From contig CAYMUL010000004.1 of the NCBI GenBank assembly GCA_964393605.1, forward strand, positions 112,648 through 176,647: a stretch of DNA of 64,000 nucleotides, read 5' to 3'. Under the pieces are notes generated by a model. That model was given only the letters and a program-made list of their open reading frames with translations. It was not told the DNA's origin and searched no databases. The number at the start of each line of letters is the position of its first letter. Position 1 is the stretch's first letter. Origin of the DNA: CAYMUL01 sp964393605 (lineage in GTDB: Bacteria; Bacteroidota; Ignavibacteria; Ignavibacteriales; Ignavibacteriaceae). A program made the translations under genes and the position numbers. Positions 36,749-46,844 of the stretch are shown piece by piece.

Positions 36749-37820
36749 ATTATTACACATCTCCCCCGATTTTAATTACTCTTGCGGAGTGAGTAAATAT
36801 CTCTCAAATTTATTTGAGGAATTTTCAGATGATGAAGAATTTGAAATTCATTTTATTACAAATGGCGGGGATAGATTAGAAGAGATAAAACAGCTAAATA
36901 TTCATTTAAAATTAATTCCCTTTTCTAAAGGATTAAACAACATTTTTTATTTAAGCTCTTTCAAAAAAAGATTACAAGAATATGTTGAAGAAAATGGAAT
37001 AAATATAATACATACCCATCACCGTTTCCCTGAATTTGTTTCTTCAATTATTTCGCGTGGATATAAAATTAAAACAATTTCAACTGTTCACAGCTTAACA
37101 AGAGGATTTAGAAAAATTAGCTTTCGCTCAGATTATTTAATTGCCGTAAGCAATTCAGTAAAAAATCATTTATCAACATATTATCGTATAGATGAAAATA
37201 AAATTGCAACGAAATACAATCCACTTAAAGCAGATATAAAATCAATTAATAAAAATGAGGCAAAAAAAATATTCGGATTGAGTGAAAATGATTTTGTTTT
37301 TTTGTTTGTTGGCACTGTCTGTCAACGAAAAGGATTTGATGTTCTAATTGAAGCTTTCAACAAAATAAATTCGGTAAGCAAAAATATAAATTTATTAGTA
37401 GTTGGGAATTGGGAAGAATTCGATAAAAACATTATCGAAAGGCATAAAAATATTTTGTGTTACGATTCAGCTAAAGATGTTAATCAATTTTACTCGGCAG
37501 CTGATGCAATCGTGTTACCTTCAAGATATGAACCATTCCCGTATGTTATGCTTGAAGCAGGATTGTTTAAGATTCCATTTATTGGAAGTAGAACCGGGGG
37601 AATAAAAGAATTTATCGAAGATAATGTTCATGGCTATTTATTTGAAAATGAAAATGTGAATGACTTATCAAAGTGTATGAACAAAATTATATCGTTGGAA
37701 AAAGAAAGAGAGATGTTTGCGAATCAACTATATAAAAAAGTGCTTGAGATGACGAACATTAATAAATATTGCAGCGAACTCAGAGATATTTATTCGGGAG
37801 TGTTCAGTGAAAATATTTGA
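36735..37820 (+). CDS. GT4-family glycosyltransferase
   Basis: 361 aa. It starts with LLHISPDFNYSCGVSKYLSNL and has the inner THHRFPE acceptor loop, the Rossmann start FLFVGTVCQRKGFDVLIEAF, and the donor-binding motif SRYEPFPYVMLEAGLFKIPFIGSRTGGIKEFI. It is the third GT4 enzyme in a row, so the repeat unit probably needs at least three sugar additions from this group. The ATG lies 14 bp inside the previous gene. The stop overlaps the GTG start of the WecG/TagA gene. Confidence 0.88.
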   Translation: MSKIKLLHISPDFNYSCGVSKYLSNLFEEFSDDEEFEIHFITNGGDRLEEIKQLNIHLKLIPFSKGLNNIFYLSSFKKRLQEYVEENGINIIHTHHRFPEFVSSIISRGYKIKTISTVHSLTRGFRKISFRSDYLIAVSNSVKNHLSTYYRIDENKIATKYNPLKADIKSINKNEAKKIFGLSENDFVFLFVGTVCQRKGFDVLIEAFNKINSVSKNINLLVVGNWEEFDKNIIERHKNILCYDSAKDVNQFYSAADAIVLPSRYEPFPYVMLEAGLFKIPFIGSRTGGIKEFIEDNVHGYLFENENVNDLSKCMNKIISLEKEREMFANQLYKKVLEMTNINKYCSELRDIYSGVFSENI

Positions 37821-38502
37821 TAAAATTATTTTATCGGAAGATGAAGTATTAAATAAAATTGAAGTTTCACTTGCAGAAAAGCAATCATTATTAGTTACTT
37901 ATTTAAATGTCCATTGTTATAACCTCTGTAGAGAAAATGAAAATTATGTTTCGCTTCTGAAAGCTGATTTTACTGTTTATACTGACGGTACAGGTATCTG
38001 GCTGATGATGAAAAAAATCGGAAAATTTTATAAGCGATTTAACGCAACTGATTTGAATTATATAATTATCGAAATAATTAAAAAAAAATCAAGCAGAGTA
38101 TTTTTTATCGGCGCAAATATCCCATCTGAAATTATTGAAGAGAGAATGAAAAATACAGGGTTAAATTTCTGCGGATATTTGAGCGGGTTTATTGATGAAG
38201 GTGAATCAATTAATCAGATAACTGCAAGCAAACCCGATTTAGTGTTTGTTGGTATGGGAGTGCCAAAGCAGGAGTTATTTGCGTATAAATTATCTAATTC
38301 ATTGAATAATTCTGTGATTGTATGTGTCGGTAACTTTTTTGAATTTTATTTCGGAACTCAAAAAAGAGCCCCAAAATTATTTAGAAAATTTGGGATCGAA
38401 TGGCTGCATCGTTTATATCTCGAACCGAAAAGATTGTTTAAAAGATATACTATCGGGAATATTTTATTTGTAATTGATTTGATAAAAAGGAGAAGCGAAT
38501 GA
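37807..38502 (+). CDS. WecG/TagA/CpsF-family glycosyltransferase (GT26)
   Basis: 231 aa, full length for the family. Key marks are VTYLNVHCYNLCRENENY, DGTGIWLMMKKIGK (substrate Asp region), VFFIGANIPSEII, KPDLVFVGMGVPKQELFAYK, VGNFFEFYFGTQKRAPKLFRKFGIEWLHRLYLEPKR. Members add ManNAc-type or glucose residues to lipid-linked GlcNAc early in polysaccharide assembly, at the membrane. GTG start at 37807 overlapping the upstream gene. Directly after it is a fragment of a second family member. Confidence 0.93.
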   Translation: MKIFDKIILSEDEVLNKIEVSLAEKQSLLVTYLNVHCYNLCRENENYVSLLKADFTVYTDGTGIWLMMKKIGKFYKRFNATDLNYIIIEIIKKKSSRVFFIGANIPSEIIEERMKNTGLNFCGYLSGFIDEGESINQITASKPDLVFVGMGVPKQELFAYKLSNSLNNSVIVCVGNFFEFYFGTQKRAPKLFRKFGIEWLHRLYLEPKRLFKRYTIGNILFVIDLIKRRSE

Positions 38503-38654
38503 AGATAGCGAGAGGTTATGAACAATTAGGTTTTGAATGGCTCTTCAGGTTATTTGCCAATCCACGACGAATGTGGCGGCGATACGTCATCGGGATTCCA
38601 TTCTTTATTGCGTATGTTCTTTATTTATTCATTACAGGCAAGCATGAAAAATAG
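38499..38654 (+). pseudogene. C-terminal fragment of a second WecG/TagA glycosyltransferase
   Basis: A 51-codon ORF overlaps the previous stop as ATGA and runs 11 bp into the next gene's start. Its peptide contains QLGFEWLFRLFANPRRMWRR then YVIGIPFFIAYVL, which is the conserved C-terminal end of WecG/TagA enzymes (compare GIEWLHRLYLEPKRLFKR in the gene just before). The catalytic N-terminal four fifths are absent. It is not a tandem copy of the neighbour, because residues differ widely. It is richer in G+C (CGACGAATGTGGCGGCGATA) than its surroundings. Probably a recombination scar left when part of the locus was exchanged. Confidence 0.7.
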
Positions 38655-40116
38655 ATTCCGGAAAATATTACAAAATAATTTTTCGAGGCATCTGGATGAT
38701 CGTGTATCTAAATTATTTTTAGGGCTTGCTCTAATACTTTGTCTTTCTGCAATTGTATATCATATTTTCTTTAAAGAACAGATGTTATCTATCATCTCTT
38801 CCAAAGATGACGCAGTAGACATTAAATATTATCTTTTAATATTTGAAAACCTTGAATTAAGTTTTGTGTTTGCAGCAATGATATTAATTTTAATAGTTAG
38901 CACTAAGTCGATTGTGATCAGCTATTTAATGAAAATCTCGGAGAAATCTTTGTTGTACTTTTTCTTAGTCGCAAATGTTTTTCTACAATTATTAATTGCG
39001 CTCTTTATCCAAACAGAACCAATTGCGGATAGTATCTTTTATTTTGATCATGCAAGAAGATTATTTACCGATGGTTCATACACTAATCAATATGGACATC
39101 TCACTGCTTTTTGGCCTGTTGGGTTGCCGGCAATTTATTCTCTATTTTTTTATTTATCACCTGAACCAATTATTTATATCAAAATATTCAACATCGTTGT
39201 TTCTTTACTTTTGATAGTTGCTATCGATTATTTTTTTAAGGATGCCTTTTCGCGAAAGCAAAGAATAATTTTTCTAATATTATTTACATTCTTTCCCAAT
39301 AATCTTTTCAGCGTTAATGTATTACTCACGGATCATTTGTTCACCGCATTACTTTGGATAATCGTTGGAATAATTAGTCGGAATAATTCATATTCTTTTT
39401 TTCGTTTAGCAGGAATCGGAATTCTGATTTCATTGATGTCCTATTTACGACCGGTTGGAATCGTCTTTCCGTTAGTGTTATTGGTGATTATGGCGTTAAA
39501 CAATTTTCACAATTCATTGAAATCATTCCTACTTATTTCGATAACTTGTCTTCTGGTGTTAAGCCCTTGGATGATTCGGAATCATAAATTATTTAACTCT
39601 ATCATTCCTGTTGCTACTAATGGTGGTTTTAATTTTTTAATGGGTAATCATACTGCGGCAAATGGAGGTGTTAATTTTGATTTTGATTATGATATCGAAA
39701 ATCCTGATGAAGCTGAAGAAGAAAGAATTGCTTACACAAAAGCCTGGAACGATATAAAGAATAATCCATTGAATGTATTAACCGGATTACCGAAGAAGAT
39801 ATTTCACAGTTACAAACGTGGGGATAGCTCGATTACATGGTCTCTCAAAAGTACAAGAAACGATTTGTCGCCACTATTTATAAGTGCCACATTTCTAATA
39901 ACAAATTTATTTTTTTACTTGATTATAATTCTCAGCGTTTATTCATTAATAAGTAAAAGAGTAACTGAACTACCAAAATTATTTCGAACAATTTGTATTT
40001 CTTTAAGTAGTCTATTTATTTTATTAATCTTTGTGTACGTTGGAGGTGAGAGATATATAATTCCAATTTTACCGATTCACTTTTTCTTAATTGCGATGAA
40101 CTATTATGAAGAATGA
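38644..40116 (+). CDS. Polytopic membrane glycosyltransferase (PMT/ArnT-like, GT-C)
   Basis: 490 aa from the ATG at 38644 (MKNRFRKILQNNFSRHLDDR). A longer frame begins at 38533, but its first 37 residues come from the WecG/TagA fragment read out of frame. About 10-12 transmembrane helices. The segment TEPIADSIFYFDHARRLFTDG with an acidic residue after the first membrane spans, and GHLTAFWPVGLPAIYS, match GT-C enzymes that use polyprenyl-phosphate sugars. SPWMIRNHKLF is another mark of the PMT_2 group. It may decorate the glycan on the periplasmic side. It overlaps the next gene by 11 bp. Confidence 0.82.
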   Translation: MKNRFRKILQNNFSRHLDDRVSKLFLGLALILCLSAIVYHIFFKEQMLSIISSKDDAVDIKYYLLIFENLELSFVFAAMILILIVSTKSIVISYLMKISEKSLLYFFLVANVFLQLLIALFIQTEPIADSIFYFDHARRLFTDGSYTNQYGHLTAFWPVGLPAIYSLFFYLSPEPIIYIKIFNIVVSLLLIVAIDYFFKDAFSRKQRIIFLILFTFFPNNLFSVNVLLTDHLFTALLWIIVGIISRNNSYSFFRLAGIGILISLMSYLRPVGIVFPLVLLVIMALNNFHNSLKSFLLISITCLLVLSPWMIRNHKLFNSIIPVATNGGFNFLMGNHTAANGGVNFDFDYDIENPDEAEEERIAYTKAWNDIKNNPLNVLTGLPKKIFHSYKRGDSSITWSLKSTRNDLSPLFISATFLITNLFFYLIIILSVYSLISKRVTELPKLFRTICISLSSLFILLIFVYVGGERYIIPILPIHFFLIAMNYYEE

Positions 40117-41431
40117 TCAGTTAAAAAATTTATGGAGAATTTATTGTTTCGCATTTCTATTATCAGTCATTACGGTACTGATTCTGAATATTTATAAAAT
40201 TGAAAAACCCAATCATGATTTGTGGTTTGAAAAATTTTCTATCAACTGGATTAAAAACAATACGCCAGTAGTAAAATGGGATAATCACAAAAATGCTGAT
40301 CTAATTACGATATTTAATCTCCAAAAAGGTATCTATTATAATTGGCGCCCCGTTGGATACAGTTTATTCTTGGTCCCTGCCATAAAGTTAAGTGAATTAA
40401 TTAATACAGATTTTCCTTTCGTTCGTACAATCTATCAATTGATAATTTTTTCATCTATTCCCGCCTTTCTTTATTTGTTCCTACTTAACTTTTTTCGGCA
40501 ATTAAAAGATGTAAAAATTATTTCAATAAGTATAGCGATTCTATTCACTTTGAATCCAACTTATCTAGTATCCTCTATGCAATCTTTGGATACAAATCTG
40601 ATTACGTTATTAACATTATTGGTTGTGCTTCTGTTGTTTCAACAAAAAAATAATAATCCCAAATCCTACATTTATGTAATCATATTATTAATATTTTTAT
40701 TTTTTACGAAACCAATTGCAATATTTCCTTTTTTTTCATTACTAATTATACTTCTGATTATTGGCGAGACGGATTTTAAAAAAAATTATGTAATTATATT
40801 AACATTTGTTTCTCTATTTATAATAACTTGGGGCTTCAGGAACTACCATTACTTCGGAACATATGATATTACAAACACAAGCGTCGGTTACAATCTCTGG
40901 CTCGGGAATAATCAACACACGAATGAATTTTTAAGAATGCATCTTGGGGATGGTTCAACTATTGAAGATAAAATCATTCCTAAGTACGATGAAAAATGGA
41001 AGTTTCTCTCGACATACAACGAATATGAAAAAGATAAATTTTTTAAATTGCATGCATGGCAATTCATAAAAGACTATCCTCTTGTTACCGTTGAAAATAT
41101 GTTTTGGAAACTTATCGGATTTTGGTCGCCGCTCCGGGTTCGCGATGGACATTGGAGTGATTCATCATTGAAAAAATATTTAGTGCTAATGTTTTATACT
41201 CCATTATTAATTCTAAGTCTTTTGTCGGTAATTCGTTTCTTTTGGTATAAAGAATATCGGATAAGAAAAGAAAAAGGGCTACTAATCTTATTTATGTTTT
41301 TATGGATGTTACCTCATTTAATGTTTTTCTCAACCGCAAGGTTTCGCGCGCCGATAGATTTTGGTCTTTACATTCTTGCGGCGGATGTTGTGTTAAATTA
41401 TTTTACAAACATAAAAAAAATTTCTTCTTAA
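40106..41431 (+). CDS. Polytopic membrane glycosyltransferase (PMT/ArnT-like, GT-C)
   Basis: 441 aa, related in layout to the gene before it: a first helix, a periplasmic loop with the acidic WDNHKNADLITIF, then NWRPVGYSLFLVPA, WGFRNYHYFGTYDITNTS and YNLWLGNNQHTNEF, and a C-terminal helix pair. These marks fit PMT_2/GT-C enzymes. Two such genes in series may add two sugars from lipid carriers, or one could act as polymerase. It ends 7 bp before the C25 protease gene. Confidence 0.8.
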   Translation: MKNDQLKNLWRIYCFAFLLSVITVLILNIYKIEKPNHDLWFEKFSINWIKNNTPVVKWDNHKNADLITIFNLQKGIYYNWRPVGYSLFLVPAIKLSELINTDFPFVRTIYQLIIFSSIPAFLYLFLLNFFRQLKDVKIISISIAILFTLNPTYLVSSMQSLDTNLITLLTLLVVLLLFQQKNNNPKSYIYVIILLIFLFFTKPIAIFPFFSLLIILLIIGETDFKKNYVIILTFVSLFIITWGFRNYHYFGTYDITNTSVGYNLWLGNNQHTNEFLRMHLGDGSTIEDKIIPKYDEKWKFLSTYNEYEKDKFFKLHAWQFIKDYPLVTVENMFWKLIGFWSPLRVRDGHWSDSSLKKYLVLMFYTPLLILSLLSVIRFFWYKEYRIRKEKGLLILFMFLWMLPHLMFFSTARFRAPIDFGLYILAADVVLNYFTNIKKISS

Positions 41432-41438
41432 ACTACCG

Positions 41439-44400
41439 ATGAATCTAAAAAAATATTTACCAATAATTATTTGTTTGTTCTATAACCAGTTCACTGCCGC
41501 GCAGTATAAGTTAAATACACTGACGGAAATAGAGAATGGCTTTCTACTCAATATTGAAGTGATGGAGTGCAATCACTCGATCAAACATTCAGATAACAAA
41601 AATATTATCGATTATTCTGAATTCGAAAATCCGGCAAAACCAAATTATCCTAAATTGCCATCATCAATCATTTATATCGCTATACCTCCGAACTACAAAG
41701 CCAAAATTGAGTTATTAAAAAAATCGACTTCACGGTTATCAAACATTTCACCTGCTGTGAATCCATCTTTGATTGGTATCTCAGATACTGCTTACATCAG
41801 TAACGAAGAAAATCTTAGCGCGGAAATATTTACAACTGAAACTTATCCAGGCGCAGAATTGGAAATTTTAGGTTATACATGGATTAGAGATTACTACTGT
41901 GTCGCCATTAGGTTGAATTCGCACTTATATCATTGGAAAAAAAGTGAATTGGAAATTATTAATTCACTTGAGCTAAAATTGACTTATGATGGTTTTAATT
42001 ATTCCGGCAATAAACGTGTTGAGAATTCTGAGTATGAAAATGAATTATCAAAAATTATAATTAATTATTCAGCGGCTCAAGAATTTAAATCAATCCCAAA
42101 TTACGTTGCATCCGATACTACCGGCGGTTGGTTTGAATATGGAAAAGATTATGTAAAACTTGCGATTTCGAACGATGGTTTGTATCGAATTAGCTATGGT
42201 GATTTATTAAGTTATACTGTTAATCCGGCAACGATTCAACCGAAGTCATTAAGAATATTTGAAAAGGGTGTGGAAAAAGAAATTTTTGTTTCTGGTGAAG
42301 ATGACGATCAATTTGATAGTGATGATTATATCGAATTCTATGCAACGAAAAATTATTCTAATTTGAATTACAAAAAAATATCTACTTTTGGTGAAGAATA
42401 CAGCAACTATTTTGATCGATACTCAGATACTTCAATAGTTTGGCTAACATGGGGTGGTATTCCCGGCAAACGATCCAAAAATATTTCTACTTTCAATTCC
42501 AACTTTCATGATACGATAAGTTCTCACGCGGTATTCTTGCACTTAGAAAAAGATGAAAGATTTTGGTATTATGATGCGGTTCTTCCGCGCATAAATCTTC
42601 CTTTCTATCAGGAAAATAAAGTATGGACATGGCAAACATCGGGTAGTTCGGGCAGTAGGAGTTTTCAGTTTTATACCGATAATTATTTGCCGGACGATTC
42701 AATAAAAATTACCGCACGGATTATTAGTAATGCCGCAGACAGACAAATTAATGCGCATAAAACCGGTATGAGTATAAATTCAACTTCTGTGAAAGATTCA
42801 ATTCTTTACGACTTTAAAAAAACTGTGAACTTTCAATCTTATTTCAGCAGTAACAATTTAGTCTCCGGCAATAATACTCTGCGAATTTTTGGAATGACTT
42901 CAGATGCTTCTTTCCATCAATCTTTGATTGACTGGATCGAGATTGAGTTCAACCGAAAAAATGTGGTGTATAATGATTCACTGTTACTTCGTGTCAAAGA
43001 TGAAATAATAAATTCCGAACGGTTGGTTAATTTTAGTGGATATACAGGTGACTCTGCTTCAATATTGATTTATAAAATTATACCGACTGTTAAAAAAATA
43101 CAAAACTTTAGAATTGAAGGAGCAACAAACAAAATTATTTTATTCTCTGATACCGTAAGTTATGGTGATCAATATGTGGTGATAAATAAATCAAAACTAT
43201 TGAAACCAATATTTGTTACTAAAAAGAAATTTGAAAATCTTCGGAACTCAACTAATGGCGCAGACTACCTTTTAATCACAAACAAACTCTTGTCTTCCTC
43301 CTCATCGAGCTATGCTTCCTTTATCGAATCACAATATCAGCAACGAACAAAACTTGTCTATGTTGATGATATTTATGATGAGTTCAACTTTGGAAATAAA
43401 AGTGCGGAATCAATAAATCATTTCTTAAAATTTTCTTATTCAAGTTGGACTGCACCCGCCCCCACTTATCTTTTATTAGTCGGTGATGCCAATTATGATT
43501 TTAAACATGTCGTTCAACCCGCGCCAACAGTGAGGAAGATGGATCTTGTGCCGTCATTCGGTGTTCCCGTGAGTGATGCATGGTTCGTAATGTTCGATAC
43601 AATTAATGTCTCACTGCAACAAATGTTTGTCGGACGTATTCCCGCAGAGAATAATGAACAACTAAACTCATACTTAATCAAACATCAAAAATATCTCCAA
43701 CGGAAATTTGATAGATGGAATAAAACATTGCTATTTTTTAGTGGTGGAGACCCAAGCAAAGCAAGCGAACTTGATCAACTCCGTGAAGCAAACAATTATA
43801 TTTTTAATGATCTCGGAAAATCAAAACCAATCGGTGGATTTGGAAAACATTTTTATAAAACTTTAGAACCTCCAACTAACTTTGGGCCTTTTTCACAATC
43901 TGAAGTGAATAGTACGATTGATTCAGGAAGCATTTTTATTTCATATATCGGACACAGCGGCACGCAAACATGGGATAATGGCATAACTCAAGTTCTTGAC
44001 TTAATGAATAATTATTCGGATCGAAATCCGTTGATTACAGATTTCGGTTGTTCAACGGGCAGGTTTGCCGAGCCGGATGTAAATGCATTCGGCGAATCTT
44101 TTATTTCAAATTCTTCTGAAGGACAAGCGATCACTTATCTTGGAAACTCAAGTTTCGGTTATCTCTCTACATCACTTCTGTTTCCTAAGTTATTCTATAA
44201 AATATTGATGCAAGATTCCGTTTTACAAGTTGGTAAAATTCATGCATCCGCAAAGAATGAAATGCTTACACAATTTGGAAATTCGGAAGTGAACCGTGTA
44301 TTCAATTATTGCAATTTATTATTCGGCGATCCGATAATTAAAATTCGCATACCCGAAAAACCGAATTTTGCGATCGATAAAAGTTCAGTTGAATTCATGA

Positions 44401-46826
44401 ATAAAAATCCTAATGATGAAGATGATTCGCTTACACTTAAAATTGCAATCAACAATTTCGGAAGAGTTCCGAATGATAGCGTCAATATTAAGATATTTGA
44501 TTATTGGACTGGGAGTGTTGTTTTTAGTAAGTCGATTAACAGAACTTCACCAATGATCTCCGATACGATAACTATTTCCGTTCCAATTAATAGCCGCGTT
44601 GGAGTGCATCGGTTAAAAATATTCGTGGATAGTGTAAATGCGTTCACAGAAATTTATGAAGATGATAATTTTACAGAAATTGAATTTGTAGTCTATTCAA
44701 CGAACTTACGCTCACTTGATAATGAAAAATATTATAATGCGCAAAGAAAGAAAATTAATATCATAAATCCGGTGAGCAAAAAAATATCTTCAGGAGAAAA
44801 CGTCATACTCGCATTATCAACGGATAAAGATTTTTCAACATCTACAACAATTTCAAAACCGTTAGATTCAGTAATAACTTCAGTCGAATTACCGGGTCTA
44901 TTGCAAGATAAACGCTATTATTGGCGCATGAAAATTGAGAGTAGTGATAGCTCGTGGTCGGATGTATTCTCTTTTGTGAATAATGACAAAGATTATTCAT
45001 GGTATTTTGATTCTACTTTTTCAAGTAATGATATCACCCTTGAGGATGTTGAGTTTGATTCTCTCACTAAAATTTTTTCTCTTACGAAAAAAGAAATTGA
45101 ACTTAAAGTAATTTCAGCCGGCTCGAATGAAGGAAAATATGCTTCGATACAATACAACAACCAGGAAAAACTTAGTAATACTTTTTTTTGGGGAATTGCA
45201 ACTGCTGAATTGGATTCAAACACTCTGTTACCAAAAAATTATAGATACTTCGTTTATCCATCTTCAACATCAGGACCGGCGTTAATAAATTATATCGATT
45301 CACTTCCGATAGGCACAAAACTTATCATGTCAGTTTGTGATGACGCGGCACAATCGGTTCTCGGTTTTTCGGGAGGAACAGCGGCACGAAATGCAATCAA
45401 GCAACTCGGAAGCCTATACATCGACAGCGTGAAATACCGAGAGTCATGGTGTATTATTGGAGAAAAAGGAGCAGTAACCGGTTCTGTACCTGAATCCTAT
45501 TCAAAATTATTTAACGGACCGGCGATAGTTACGAGCAACAAAACCTTGAAAGCCGATTCCGGGAAAATTATCCTTCCTAAAATGGAGGGTATTAATATTT
45601 TTAATTCACTTTATAAAAAAGATCAGATACCCGGAGGCGCACGGATTGATTATACTCCAATTGTCTTTTCAAAAAATGAAATACCTGATACACTTAATAA
45701 GTTAAATTTTTTATATGATTCGTCGGATGTTTCTGATTTAAATAATAAAGATTACCATTCCCTCAACATGGTTATAAAGTTTTATGCAAATAATTTATAT
45801 GAATCACCGCAACTAAAAATATTTGCTTCTAACTATCGCTCTTTTCCCGAGCTTGCGATTAACTACCAGGTCGTTTCTCTTGATGAAGATACTATTACCG
45901 CTGGAGAATCTACAAGATTAAATTTCTTTGTCTACAATGTCGGCGAAACAAAAGCCGATAGTTTTAATGTTTTGCTAACGCTCGTCCTTCCTGATAATTC
46001 AATTCAAACGTTACAAGAATTTTTTATCGATACTCTAAATACTTTCAGCAGAAAACTTCTTTCATACAATTATAATTCAATCATCGGACCAAATAATCGT
46101 ACATTTCAGATTTCTATCGACCCTGAAAATAAAATTCCTGAAATTTTTGAAGACAATAATTTCTTTGCTGTGCCTTTCTACGTTAAGGGGGATACGAGCA
46201 AACCCGCTGTAAAATTATTTATTGATGATAATGATTTCGTCAACGGAGATTTTATTTCATCCACTCCAACTGTTCGTGCAGAGTTATTCGATCCTTCTCT
46301 CATCCTTAACAATGATACTTCCTCTGTGCAACTTTTTCTTGATGATAAAAGAATTTTTAATAACGATCCCGATTTAACTTTTACTTTAAGTCCGACAAAT
46401 CCCAAAATTACTTTAACCTACAAACCAACCTTGGCAGAAGGTGCGCATGAATTCAGAGTGCGCGGTTTCAATATCAATAAATCCGATACAGATGAAGTTG
46501 TGCAAACTGCAACAGTTTCTAATTCATTACAAATTCTTTCAACATACAATTATCCCAATCCTTTTAATAGCGAAACATATTTTACATTCAGACTTCCGCA
46601 AGTCCCAGATGAAATAAAAATTAAAATTTATACTGTCGCGGGAAGATTAGTCAAAGAAATTTCTTTAAATAAATCTCAACTTAAATATGACTTCAATAAA
46701 ATATATTGGGATGGAAGAGATGCCGACGGCGATTTGTTAGCCAACGGCGTTTATATTTACAAAGTAATTTTGAAAAAATCGGATCGTACCGAAACCATTA
46801 CACAAAAATTAGCAATTGCCCGATAA
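41439..46826 (+). CDS. C25 (gingipain/PorU-like) protease with CARDB-like, ILEI/PANDER-like and T9SS sorting domains
   Basis: 1795 aa with a signal peptide (about 1-22). An N-terminal propeptide-like beta region is followed by a C25 catalytic domain (about 600-960) with LLLVGDANYDF, MFVGRIPAENNEQL, catalytic His839 in YIGHSGTQTWDNG and catalytic Cys871 in DFGCSTGRFAEPD. Then come a CARDB-like module (about 985-1090), an ILEI/PANDER-like domain (about 1210-1370: FVYPSSTSGPALINYIDSLP, MSVCDDAAQSVLG, LGSLYIDSVKYRESWCIIG), a second CARDB-like module (about 1465-1590), and a FlgD-like T9SS C-terminal domain (STYNYPNPFNSETYFTF ... KLAIAR). PorU is the T9SS sortase that links cargo to anionic lipopolysaccharide. 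This gene follows the polysaccharide locus by 7 bp, so it may be PorU itself or a secreted relative. Confidence 0.85.
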   Translation: MNLKKYLPIIICLFYNQFTAAQYKLNTLTEIENGFLLNIEVMECNHSIKHSDNKNIIDYSEFENPAKPNYPKLPSSIIYIAIPPNYKAKIELLKKSTSRLSNISPAVNPSLIGISDTAYISNEENLSAEIFTTETYPGAELEILGYTWIRDYYCVAIRLNSHLYHWKKSELEIINSLELKLTYDGFNYSGNKRVENSEYENELSKIIINYSAAQEFKSIPNYVASDTTGGWFEYGKDYVKLAISNDGLYRISYGDLLSYTVNPATIQPKSLRIFEKGVEKEIFVSGEDDDQFDSDDYIEFYATKNYSNLNYKKISTFGEEYSNYFDRYSDTSIVWLTWGGIPGKRSKNISTFNSNFHDTISSHAVFLHLEKDERFWYYDAVLPRINLPFYQENKVWTWQTSGSSGSRSFQFYTDNYLPDDSIKITARIISNAADRQINAHKTGMSINSTSVKDSILYDFKKTVNFQSYFSSNNLVSGNNTLRIFGMTSDASFHQSLIDWIEIEFNRKNVVYNDSLLLRVKDEIINSERLVNFSGYTGDSASILIYKIIPTVKKIQNFRIEGATNKIILFSDTVSYGDQYVVINKSKLLKPIFVTKKKFENLRNSTNGADYLLITNKLLSSSSSSYASFIESQYQQRTKLVYVDDIYDEFNFGNKSAESINHFLKFSYSSWTAPAPTYLLLVGDANYDFKHVVQPAPTVRKMDLVPSFGVPVSDAWFVMFDTINVSLQQMFVGRIPAENNEQLNSYLIKHQKYLQRKFDRWNKTLLFFSGGDPSKASELDQLREANNYIFNDLGKSKPIGGFGKHFYKTLEPPTNFGPFSQSEVNSTIDSGSIFISYIGHSGTQTWDNGITQVLDLMNNYSDRNPLITDFGCSTGRFAEPDVNAFGESFISNSSEGQAITYLGNSSFGYLSTSLLFPKLFYKILMQDSVLQVGKIHASAKNEMLTQFGNSEVNRVFNYCNLLFGDPIIKIRIPEKPNFAIDKSSVEFMNKNPNDEDDSLTLKIAINNFGRVPNDSVNIKIFDYWTGSVVFSKSINRTSPMISDTITISVPINSRVGVHRLKIFVDSVNAFTEIYEDDNFTEIEFVVYSTNLRSLDNEKYYNAQRKKINIINPVSKKISSGENVILALSTDKDFSTSTTISKPLDSVITSVELPGLLQDKRYYWRMKIESSDSSWSDVFSFVNNDKDYSWYFDSTFSSNDITLEDVEFDSLTKIFSLTKKEIELKVISAGSNEGKYASIQYNNQEKLSNTFFWGIATAELDSNTLLPKNYRYFVYPSSTSGPALINYIDSLPIGTKLIMSVCDDAAQSVLGFSGGTAARNAIKQLGSLYIDSVKYRESWCIIGEKGAVTGSVPESYSKLFNGPAIVTSNKTLKADSGKIILPKMEGINIFNSLYKKDQIPGGARIDYTPIVFSKNEIPDTLNKLNFLYDSSDVSDLNNKDYHSLNMVIKFYANNLYESPQLKIFASNYRSFPELAINYQVVSLDEDTITAGESTRLNFFVYNVGETKADSFNVLLTLVLPDNSIQTLQEFFIDTLNTFSRKLLSYNYNSIIGPNNRTFQISIDPENKIPEIFEDNNFFAVPFYVKGDTSKPAVKLFIDDNDFVNGDFISSTPTVRAELFDPSLILNNDTSSVQLFLDDKRIFNNDPDLTFTLSPTNPKITLTYKPTLAEGAHEFRVRGFNINKSDTDEVVQTATVSNSLQILSTYNYPNPFNSETYFTFRLPQVPDEIKIKIYTVAGRLVKEISLNKSQLKYDFNKIYWDGRDADGDLLANGVYIYKVILKKSDRTETITQKLAIAR

Positions 46827-46844
46827 CTAATTAAGGAGTACATC

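Noticed and set aside
38533..38643. 37-residue N-terminal extension of the polytopic glycosyltransferase (start at 38533)
   Set aside because: These codons are the WecG/TagA fragment read in another frame. The ATG at 38644 begins a normal membrane protein N-terminus.
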